From a virus, in IMG/VR virus record IMGVR_UViG_3300029319_000093, positions 1 through 48,153 of that record: a DNA stretch of 48,153 bases. One strand, written 5' to 3'. Below the pieces are notes generated by a model. That model did not search any database. It had not been told where the DNA came from and saw only the letters and a list, made by a program, of their open reading frames with translations. How positions within the stretch are numbered: position 1 is the first letter of the stretch; every line of letters starts with the position of its first letter. The position numbers and the translations under genes are program-made. Positions 5,783 to 11,805 of this stretch are shown here, in pieces.

Positions 5783-6457
5783 ATGGCATTAAAAAAAGTC
5801 AAAAGGAAAGCTGTCTCTCAGAATCCAAAAACAATGCTATTATACGGAGCACCAAAAGTAGGTAAAACTACAGCTCTAAGTCAGTTAGAAGATTGTTTAA
5901 TAATTGACACAGAAGGTGGTGCAAATATGATAGATGGATATGTAGAAACAGTAAGTAGTAGAGAAGACCTAATAAAGTTATTAAAAGAAGCTCAAGATGG
6001 ACATGAGTTTAAGTATGCTGCGATAGATACAATAGATAAAATAGCTATATGGGCAGAAAAAGCAGTATGTGAAGAAGAAGGAGTATCGGCTGTACAAGAC
6101 CTAGCGTTTGGTAAAGGTTTTGCTATGGTTAGAGAAAAAGTTCTTAATACAGTAAACATACTAAAAGAGATATTTCCTCATGTGATAATAATCGGACATA
6201 GGAAATGGGCTAGAGCTGTTGTAGACAGTAAAGCTATAGTTGAGCCAGAAAGCTTGGATTTAACAGGAAAGTTAAAGAACATGTTAATGGCAGATTGTGA
6301 TGCTATAGGTTATGTTTACAGAGATGATGAAAATAAGAAGTTAATGGTATCATTTCAAGCTAACGAAGCCTTAGAAGCAGGTAGTAGAAGTCCTCATTTG
6401 AGAGGCAAAGAGATAGAGTTAACATGGAATAATATATATAAAAAGGAGAGTAAATAA
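5783..6457 (+). CDS. Sak4-like RecA-fold ATPase (ssDNA annealing/recombination)
   Basis: A 224-residue P-loop protein of the phage AAA_24/Sak4 type. Walker A is GAPKVGKTT (22-30); LIIDTEGG (39-46) and YAAIDTIDK (78-86, Walker B) follow; IIIGHRKWAR is the motif before the C-terminal strands. Length fits Sak4 proteins (about 220-260). Family members promote single-strand annealing together with a phage SSB, and the next gene is a candidate SSB coupled through a TAATG overlap. A strong AGGAG site precedes ATG 5783. It probably acts in replication-linked recombination. Confidence 0.85.
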   Translation: MALKKVKRKAVSQNPKTMLLYGAPKVGKTTALSQLEDCLIIDTEGGANMIDGYVETVSSREDLIKLLKEAQDGHEFKYAAIDTIDKIAIWAEKAVCEEEGVSAVQDLAFGKGFAMVREKVLNTVNILKEIFPHVIIIGHRKWARAVVDSKAIVEPESLDLTGKLKNMLMADCDAIGYVYRDDENKKLMVSFQANEALEAGSRSPHLRGKEIELTWNNIYKKESK

Positions 6458-7056
6458 TGGCGATATTTAAACCAGAAACAACAAGTAGTGATAATTATTC
6501 AAACTTTACAGGAGTATGTGAGTTTGGAATATTAGAGTTTAAAGATAGGTCAGGAGAGTTTGATTGGGCTGATTTATTTATTGAAGTACTTGTAAAACAA
6601 AAAGGAAGTGATTATGATAGACCATTAGCTATTAAAGGTTCTTTCGAAAAAGTAGGTGGAAAGATTACAGGTGGCAATGGATTAAAAAGATTGTATCATT
6701 TCTTTGACCAAATAGGATGTGATGCTGGTATTAATGTAGACGGAGGCTGGGAAACAGCTGATGGACAAGAGATACCAGATATTGCAAAATATTTAAATGA
6801 TAACTTTGTTATTCCTAATGGAACAGATACACCTGATTTAAAATATTTAGGTTACTTTTATAAAGAACAACCTAAAGTTCCAGGTGGAAAAGCATATACT
6901 AGAGTATTATCTAAAGTATATAAAAATGTCATAGAAAACAAAGCAAAGTTAGAAGATGACGTTAAATGGATGAAATCTAAAGGATATTTAAAAGAGTTTG
7001 TAGAAGGTGAAGTTTCTCAACCAGCTATGGACCAGAGTGCTTTAGGTAATCTATAA
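6457..7056 (+). CDS. Probable ssDNA-binding protein
   Basis: A 199-residue protein starting in a TAATG overlap with the Sak4-like gene and ending in a TAATG overlap with the primase-helicase. The central part is beta-rich (FTGVCEFGILEFKDR, WADLFIEVLVKQKG, PLAIKGSFEKVGG) and consistent with an OB-like fold; the C-terminal tail is acidic and short (EGEVSQPAMDQSALGNL). Phage Sak4 proteins are often encoded beside such SSB-like (DUF669-type) proteins. The assignment rests on context and composition, not on a signature motif. Confidence 0.6.
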   Translation: MAIFKPETTSSDNYSNFTGVCEFGILEFKDRSGEFDWADLFIEVLVKQKGSDYDRPLAIKGSFEKVGGKITGGNGLKRLYHFFDQIGCDAGINVDGGWETADGQEIPDIAKYLNDNFVIPNGTDTPDLKYLGYFYKEQPKVPGGKAYTRVLSKVYKNVIENKAKLEDDVKWMKSKGYLKEFVEGEVSQPAMDQSALGNL

Positions 7057-8822
7057 TGTACGTCGAGATAGCTAAAGGAACACCTGGCAATAGAGGGTAT
7101 TTGATTAATAAAAATGACCTAAGTAAATTCATTAACGAAAATGCATTATACAGAAGTGTGTATTTATATGATGAAGAAGCACTTAAATATGTAGAAGATA
7201 ATGGTTCATTAAAGAATTACTTTGGTGTTAGATATATTGACAAAATACCTATTGATATTGATAAAGGTGGTTACACAGATGAGAAAACTTTAGATGTCTT
7301 GAGAGGTGTTGTTCTGGAGCTAGAAGAGGCCGACATTACGGAAGAAAGTTTCCAATGTTACTTTTCTGGCTCTGGATACCATATTGATTTAGCTGGTGGG
7401 TTATTTAACTTTAAATCTGGTGTTGATTTGCCATATATGGTAAAACAAACACTTAAAAGTTTGATACCTGATTTAGATTCATCCATATATATGCGAACTG
7501 GTATTTATAGAGTTCAGCATACTATTAACCAAAAAACAAACCTATATAAGATACCTTTATATAGAGATGAGGTTATGAATCTAAGTGCAGCTGATATACT
7601 CAAATTAGCCAAAGTTAATCGTAGTGATTATAAATATCTAGGGTTACAAGGCGATGGAGAGTTAGAGCATACTGTAAAAGAAGACGTTCCTGATGTTCAA
7701 GTGTTTAATAAAATATCGGAACCAACTAAAATAGTACCTTGTGTACAATCAATGTTAGCCCAAGGAGCAAAGAAAGGTAGTAGGCATATAACAGCATTAA
7801 GAATAGTTAGTCATTGTAAAAGACACGGCATTCCTAGTCATTATGCTAAAGTTATGATGCTTCATTGGAATAACAAAAGTATGCCAGAAAAAGAAATAAT
7901 GGAAATGGTAGAAAATGTATATAATAGAAACTATAAATATGGTTGTCAAGATTCTGTTATGTCAGAGCATTGTAAAACACAATGTATATTCTTTAATAAG
8001 AAAGACTATATGATAGATGTTAAATCATCAAATGATATGCAAAGTGAATTACACGAAAGACTAAATACTGATTTTAGTGGAAAAACTATAGACTTAGGTA
8101 GAGCTTTAGGAATAGACAAAGAATCAGTTATATATCCAGGCGAATTAGTTACTATATTTGGACCAACAGGTTCTAATAAAACTACATTTGCTCAAAATTT
8201 AGCACTTGGTGTAGACTTTGTAAATGATAGAATTGTTAAAGAATGGCAAATACCTACATTATTTTTAAGTTTAGAGCTGTCATCTTGGTATATGCACAGA
8301 AGACACCTACAAATAGTATCTGGCGTTAGTAAGCAAGAAGCTAACGATAATTACGCAGAACTATACAAAGAAAATGAAGATAAACTATCACATTTAATGG
8401 TTCAAACTATTTCTCCAACTCTTGATAAGATAGCGGAGAAAGTTAGAGAGTTAGAACCTTCCTTAGTTATTGTAGATTATATTGACCTTGTAGACACACC
8501 TTCTAGTTATAGAGGTGAATATGAAAAGATTAAATATATATCTCATGGACTATCTAATATGGCAGTAAATAACGATATGATAGTTATTCAAATATCGCAA
8601 GTAAGTAGAGAATACAGTCGGAATGAAGTGCTTGATTTGTATGCAGGTAAAGGGTCAGGCGCAATAGAAAATGCATCTAGAAAAGTGATTGGTCTTAATG
8701 GTCAATCAAATTCAGCGTCTAGAGCTGTTAGATTATTTAAAAATACCGATGGAGAACTATTTGATACTGAAGTCGAATGGACACCGTCATTTAGATTAAG
8801 GAGAACACAATGGAATGGTTAA
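7056..8822 (+). CDS. AEP primase fused to DnaB-type replicative helicase
   Basis: A 588-residue bifunctional protein. The N-terminal archaeo-eukaryotic-type primase shows IPIDIDKGG (Asp67/Asp69 metal ligands), SGSGYH (104-109, nucleotide-binding His) and a following RVQHTINQ segment. A Cys/His region (C254, C298, C306, C310) may bind zinc or an iron-sulphur cluster. The C-terminal RecA-like helicase has Walker A GPTGSNKTT (369-377), FLSLELSSWYM, Walker B VIVDYIDL (471-478) and VIQISQVSRE. It should unwind and prime phage DNA. As no DNA polymerase gene exists, it presumably recruits the host replicase. The stop overlaps the next start by 13 bases. Confidence 0.88.
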   Translation: MYVEIAKGTPGNRGYLINKNDLSKFINENALYRSVYLYDEEALKYVEDNGSLKNYFGVRYIDKIPIDIDKGGYTDEKTLDVLRGVVLELEEADITEESFQCYFSGSGYHIDLAGGLFNFKSGVDLPYMVKQTLKSLIPDLDSSIYMRTGIYRVQHTINQKTNLYKIPLYRDEVMNLSAADILKLAKVNRSDYKYLGLQGDGELEHTVKEDVPDVQVFNKISEPTKIVPCVQSMLAQGAKKGSRHITALRIVSHCKRHGIPSHYAKVMMLHWNNKSMPEKEIMEMVENVYNRNYKYGCQDSVMSEHCKTQCIFFNKKDYMIDVKSSNDMQSELHERLNTDFSGKTIDLGRALGIDKESVIYPGELVTIFGPTGSNKTTFAQNLALGVDFVNDRIVKEWQIPTLFLSLELSSWYMHRRHLQIVSGVSKQEANDNYAELYKENEDKLSHLMVQTISPTLDKIAEKVRELEPSLVIVDYIDLVDTPSSYRGEYEKIKYISHGLSNMAVNNDMIVIQISQVSREYSRNEVLDLYAGKGSGAIENASRKVIGLNGQSNSASRAVRLFKNTDGELFDTEVEWTPSFRLRRTQWNG

Positions 8823-9016
8823 TAAAAATAGCTTTGTTGAAAGATAGGTTTTTTCTTATATTATTAAGCTTTGTAAAAATAGGTATAATTAGAGTAAACG
8901 GAAAACAATCTGATGGATTTAGTTTTGTCATTGGATTGTATAAGTTTGAATGTCAGTTATACTTATCTAAAGTAAAACCAATAGAGGTATGGTTAGATGA
9001 AGCTGGAAGAGCATAA
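8810..9016 (+). CDS. Hypothetical 68-residue protein
   Basis: It begins 13 bases inside the end of the primase-helicase gene after AGGAGAACACA, a strong site, and overlaps the HNH gene by 20 bases. The first half is hydrophobic (IALLKDRFFLILLSFVKIGII), possibly a membrane or buried beta segment; the second half is mixed. The dense overlaps on both sides support translation. Function unknown. Confidence 0.6.
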   Translation: MEWLIKIALLKDRFFLILLSFVKIGIIRVNGKQSDGFSFVIGLYKFECQLYLSKVKPIEVWLDEAGRA

Positions 9017-9503
9017 GAAGAAAAGATACTATAAGCCAAAAAGGGGGCGAAAGTCCCCTAATAGGCTTACTATCTGGGAACAAAAATTTAATAAAAAGTT
9101 AAAGAGACACCATGGAACGTTTGCTAAAAAAACGTTTCACAGATTGATGAAAAAATCATCTACACTTAGGTCGACATTGAAAAGAAGGAGTAAAGAATAT
9201 GAAGTCGAATTTAATATATCACTTGAAGAAGTTAGAGAACTTTTATATAGAGTTTATGGAAAAAAATGTTGCTATTGCGATTGTAAATTGCTTGTTAGTA
9301 ATATGGTATGTGACCATATTCTACCTCTTTCTTTGGGTGGTAATTCAACTCCTGATAATTTACAGATGATATGTGGAAGATGTAACACAAGAAAAGGACC
9401 TTTAACAGACAGAAATTTTAGAAAACTATTAAAATGGCTTGATAGACAAAACGGAGAACTTAGAAAGTACGTTCTTAGAAAAATGTCAAGCAGAGACTTT
9501 TAA
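8997..9503 (+). CDS. HNH endonuclease
   Basis: A 168-residue protein with a very basic N-terminal half (1-70, many Lys/Arg) likely to grip DNA or RNA, and a C-terminal HNH domain. Cys91/Cys94 begin the zinc site, VCDHILPLSLGG carries Asp106-His107, N121 sits in PDNLQMIC, and C126-GRC129-N-x-R-K closes it. This is the McrA-type arrangement with Asn-Thr-Arg-Lys at the last ligand position. It stands between replication genes and two structured RNAs. Free-standing phage HNH proteins may be homing nucleases or nick DNA during packaging; since it is far from terminase, homing or DNA processing is likelier. Confidence 0.85.
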   Translation: MKLEEHKKKRYYKPKRGRKSPNRLTIWEQKFNKKLKRHHGTFAKKTFHRLMKKSSTLRSTLKRRSKEYEVEFNISLEEVRELLYRVYGKKCCYCDCKLLVSNMVCDHILPLSLGGNSTPDNLQMICGRCNTRKGPLTDRNFRKLLKWLDRQNGELRKYVLRKMSSRDF

Positions 9504-9663
9504 ATTGGTAATAGCATAAAAACTCTAATAATCAAGTAGCTAACTGTTTAGCTTTAAATAAAATCAAATATATATTTAGCTACTTATATCATAGCAATAC
9601 TAAAGCTATTAAAAAGCAACCCATAGAGGATTGCCTGGCTGGAAGTTGCAGGAATTACCAATT
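9503..9663 (+). ncRNA. Putative structured RNA element S9 (161 nt), five-way junction
   Basis: AATTGGTAAT (9503-9512) pairs with ATTACCAATT (9654-9663). Inside are four further helices in order: AAGTAGCTA/TAGCTACTT (9534-9542 with 9577-9585), ATAGC/GCTAT, GCAACC/GGATTGC and CCTG/CAGG. It begins at the last base of the HNH stop codon and is the largest and most elaborate of the intergenic elements. No ORF with a site lies inside. Confidence 0.7.
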
Positions 9664-9670
9664 AAAATAA

Positions 9671-9753
9671 TAAGGGACAAATACACGTCAGCGGTGTGCA
9701 GCTGAAAGCTTAGAAATAAGTCGGAATGTAATGTCAATTATATTTGTCCCTTA
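9671..9753 (+). ncRNA. Putative structured RNA element S10 (83 nt)
   Basis: A perfect 13-bp closing stem, TAAGGGACAAATA (9671-9683) with TATTTGTCCCTTA (9741-9753), encloses CAC/GTG, AGCT-gaa-AGCT and CTTA-gaaa-TAAG hairpins. It is seven bases downstream of S9 and is followed by a strong AGGAGG site. Its size is tRNA-like, but the closing stem is far too long and there is no T-loop consensus. Confidence 0.68.
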
Positions 9754-9776
9754 AATGCTTAAACATAGGAGGTAGC

Positions 9777-9935
9777 ATGAAAGGAGATTATGCAAAATGT
9801 GTTTTCCCTAAAATGGGAACTAAAACACATCAATTAAAGAAAAAGGGAACAAAGGTTAACCCTGAAAAAACTAAACAAATAGCAAAAGAAAGAAAGAAGA
9901 GGTTAGACGAATGGAACAAGTGGCTGAAAGGCTAA
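9777..9935 (+). CDS. Small basic hypothetical protein
   Basis: A 52-residue protein; ATG 9777 is preferred to the in-frame ATG at 9744, which lies within a structured RNA, because AGGAGG at 9767-9772 is perfectly spaced. The product is Lys-rich (MKGDYAKCVFPKMG...KKRLDEWNKWLKG). It overlaps the next gene by 25 bases. Function unknown; the charge suggests nucleic-acid contact. Confidence 0.7.
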   Translation: MKGDYAKCVFPKMGTKTHQLKKKGTKVNPEKTKQIAKERKKRLDEWNKWLKG

Positions 9936-10327
9936 AAGAAAAGTTCACAAAAGAATATACTTCAAAATTTGATATTGATTTAAAGTTTGGAGAAGAAGCT
10001 GAGTATAGCTTAGCTAGCATTTTGTCTTTAGGTAAAGTAGAAGTTAAGACAGAAAGAGACATCTGGAAGAGAACTGGTAATATAGTAATAGAGTTAAGAA
10101 GTAGAGGTAAATATAGCGGTTTAAGTGTAACAGAAGCTGAATGGTGGGCGCATATACTATCATACAAAGGCGTTAAAGAAGGAGTTATATTAATACCTGT
10201 TGATTTACTAAAAAAAAGAGTAAAACAACTTGTCAAAGAAGGCAAAGCTACTTTAACTGTAGGAGGAGATGACAATACAAGCGAAATAGTATTAATTCCT
10301 ATTAAAGAGATTCATGGAATCTTTTAA
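9911..10327 (+). CDS. PD-(D/E)XK-like nuclease, possible junction resolvase
   Basis: A 138-residue protein. Residues 26-50 (KFGEEAEYSLASILSLGKVEVKTE in part) give an acidic helix followed by V-E44-V-K46 at the end of a strand, the E-x-K half of a PD-(D/E)XK active site. TGNIVIELRSRGKYSGLS (56-72) supplies the following strand and the conserved Arg-Gly-Lys/Ser-Gly turn. Small phage proteins of this pattern occur in replication modules and are thought to resolve DNA or act as structure-specific nucleases. It is packed tightly between neighbours with overlaps at both ends. Confidence 0.65.
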   Translation: MEQVAERLKEKFTKEYTSKFDIDLKFGEEAEYSLASILSLGKVEVKTERDIWKRTGNIVIELRSRGKYSGLSVTEAEWWAHILSYKGVKEGVILIPVDLLKKRVKQLVKEGKATLTVGGDDNTSEIVLIPIKEIHGIF

Positions 10328-10532
10328 AAGAAATAGAAATTATACTGGCGCTGTATTAACTGAGGAAAAACCAGGAAGATGGGTATCAAATAAACCTTTG
10401 TTTTTGTGCGGAAACAGGGGTTTATTCCCTGTATTTAAAACTGGTGGACCTACTGGTAGATTCCCTGTGAATCATCAGGAATTTGAACTAAGAAATATAG
10501 GAAAGGAAGATAGCATTGAAAACAGAATATGA
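10314..10532 (+). CDS. Hypothetical 72-residue protein
   Basis: It starts 14 bases within the end of the nuclease gene; the site upstream is weak (AAAGAGATTC). The sequence is rich in Gly/Arg/Pro with two short similar turns (GRWVSNKPLF, GRFPVNHQEF), suggesting a small beta protein. No family is recognised. It overlaps a TTG-started frame at 10516. Confidence 0.6.
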   Translation: MESFKRNRNYTGAVLTEEKPGRWVSNKPLFLCGNRGLFPVFKTGGPTGRFPVNHQEFELRNIGKEDSIENRI

Positions 10533-10644
10533 TAAAAGAAGGCATCTCCAAATCCAATTAGACAAAGCAAACGAAGAGATTGCTTTTCTAAGAAGGGAGT
10601 TAGAGTTATGCAAAGAAGCGACTATGAAAACATCGCAAAAATAA
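10516..10644 (+). CDS. Possible 42-residue coiled-coil mini-protein (TTG start)
   Basis: TTG 10516 follows AGGAAAGGAAGA and opens a 42-codon frame filling the gap between 10532 and 10608. The sequence is a single amphipathic helix (YDKRRHLQIQLDKANEEIAF...), predicted to form a coiled coil. It overlaps the next gene by 37 bases. Another gene nearby (10858) also needs a TTG start, which makes this reading more credible. Confidence 0.5.
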   Translation: MKTEYDKRRHLQIQLDKANEEIAFLRRELELCKEATMKTSQK

Positions 10645-10889
10645 TAGAAGACGTAATAGGTAAAGATACAGTAACATGCGTTAAGCTTTTAGAAGGTATA
10701 AAATTTTACTTTGATAAGAAAATGAGAGAAATAGAAATAATTAGAGCAGAAAACTCAAAACCTATATCTTTTAGTGCCTATAAAGTAAAAGAGTGGAAAA
10801 AAGAGGCAAATAGCGCTTTAAAACGCTATACAGCTAAATTAAACGAGGAAATTAAGCTTGAAAAAGAGGCTTGTTCAGTTACTGGCTGA
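10608..10889 (+). CDS. Hypothetical 93-residue protein
   Basis: ATG 10608 follows AAGGGAGTTAGAG. The protein is helical and charged; residues 1-50 (IAKIIEDVIGKDTVTCVKLLEGIKFYF) suggest a small helical bundle, and 60-90 a Lys-rich helix. It overlaps the next gene by 32 bases. No family recognised. Confidence 0.7.
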   Translation: MQRSDYENIAKIIEDVIGKDTVTCVKLLEGIKFYFDKKMREIEIIRAENSKPISFSAYKVKEWKKEANSALKRYTAKLNEEIKLEKEACSVTG

Positions 10890-11088
10890 GAATAGATTAG
10901 AAAAGTGCACAGTTTGTGGCACATACAAAAATCAGGCGGTTTACAGGTTTAGACATGCACAATTTGTTGATACTTGGGAGCCGCCTATTTTAGAACCAAT
11001 GTGCAGAAAATGTGTTTACAGAGAATGTTATGGAAGTAAACATTATAAAAAGAAAATGAAAGAAAGGAGTTTAGATGGCAAACTTTAA
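10858..11088 (+). CDS. Zinc-ribbon-like small protein (TTG start)
   Basis: A 76-residue protein starting at TTG 10858, with GAGGAAATT eight bases upstream and no in-frame ATG before the motif. Two CxxC pairs (K-C-T-V-C-G near residue 17 and M-C-R-K-C near 49) frame a beta-rich middle, the layout of a zinc ribbon. Such small phage zinc proteins often bind nucleic acids or host regulators; the role here is unknown. It overlaps its neighbours on both sides. Confidence 0.7.
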   Translation: MKKRLVQLLAENRLEKCTVCGTYKNQAVYRFRHAQFVDTWEPPILEPMCRKCVYRECYGSKHYKKKMKERSLDGKL

Positions 11089-11374
11089 GAAAAAGCCAAC
11101 AATAAGAGAAGTAGCAAGTTCTGTTGTAGAAGTAAACAACAGATTAAATCAAACAATAAACATAATACACAATCTTGATAACTTGTTAGGTATGTATATT
11201 AGAATGGAAAATAAGCTAGAAGATTTTAATAAATACGTTGAAAAGCAAGCAGAAAAGATGAAGGAGATGCAAAATGACAAGAAAAAAGATGGAGAGCCTA
11301 ATACAAAAAATATTCAGTCAAATCCAAAAAATGAGGGAAGCGGGTCAAAAGGAGTACGCAAGAAAGACAAGTAA
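11075..11374 (+). CDS. Hypothetical coiled-coil protein
   Basis: A 99-residue protein with a strong site (AAAGGAGTTTAG) before ATG 11075. Residues ~10-65 form a long helix with heptad character (VVEVNNRLNQTINIIHNLDNLL...), and the C-terminal third is Lys/Asn/Gly-rich and probably disordered. The last 100 bases overlap the following gene in another frame, an unusually long overlap. Function unknown. Confidence 0.7.
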   Translation: MANFKKKPTIREVASSVVEVNNRLNQTINIIHNLDNLLGMYIRMENKLEDFNKYVEKQAEKMKEMQNDKKKDGEPNTKNIQSNPKNEGSGSKGVRKKDK

Positions 11375-11624
11375 CGCTTTTGCCAATTTTGAAAGAGTTG
11401 CTGACCATATAGAATGTACCAGAGAAAAAGTATTAATGGTTTATCTTTTAAAACATATAGATGGCATTAGTTCATATGTTAATGGTCATAAATCTCAAAG
11501 AGAAGATGTTAGAGGTCGAATAACAGATGCGATTGTTTATCTTTGTCTTTTGTGGGGAATGGTAGAAGATGATGGTAAAAAAAGTAGAAATGCTAAATAT
11601 TTAAAAGAGATAAAGAATGGTTAG
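11274..11624 (+). CDS. Nmad1/DUF1599-like protein (possible nucleotide metabolism)
   Basis: A 116-residue all-helical protein starting 101 bases inside the previous gene, after AAGGAGATGCAAA. The core NAFANFERVADHIE...VLMVYLLKHIDGI...REDVRGRITDAIVYLCLL resembles the Fgn...LMvllaKk-dr...slrDaigYaill pattern of Nmad1/DUF1599 proteins, relatives of MazG-like all-alpha NTP pyrophosphatases found in phages. The acidic metal ligands are only partly visible (E/D at the helix starts), so enzymatic activity is uncertain. It might adjust nucleotide pools for phage DNA. Confidence 0.6.
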   Translation: MTRKKMESLIQKIFSQIQKMREAGQKEYARKTSNAFANFERVADHIECTREKVLMVYLLKHIDGISSYVNGHKSQREDVRGRITDAIVYLCLLWGMVEDDGKKSRNAKYLKEIKNG

Positions 11625-11805
11625 ATGTAAAAAGTGTGGAGAGCTGATTGGACATAGCGCTCCTATATATAAAGCATCAAGAGGGTTTTTAGGTGAAGAT
11701 GGTACTTTTCATGAAGATGAATCAGTTATTATTCATATGGATTGTTATTACGATTTTACCTATGACCCTTTTGTAGCTATAGAAAAACAAATAAAAGAAG
11801 GTTAA
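11617..11805 (+). CDS. Zinc-binding mini-protein, last early gene
   Basis: A 62-residue protein beginning MVRCKKCGELIG, with C-x2-C at the N-terminus and H-M-D-C near residue 42, a plausible treble-clef or LIM-like zinc site. It overlaps the previous gene by eight bases. Its stop (11803-11805) overlaps the stop of the giant convergent minus-strand gene, so no terminator separates the two transcription units. Confidence 0.7.
   Translation: MVRCKKCGELIGHSAPIYKASRGFLGEDGTFHEDESVIIHMDCYYDFTYDPFVAIEKQIKEG

Noticed and set aside
9671-9753. tRNA gene at S10 (83 nt) or S8 (73 nt)
   Set aside because: Closing stems of 13 and 11 bp are too long for an acceptor stem, and there is no TTCRA T-loop or anticodon-arm arrangement.
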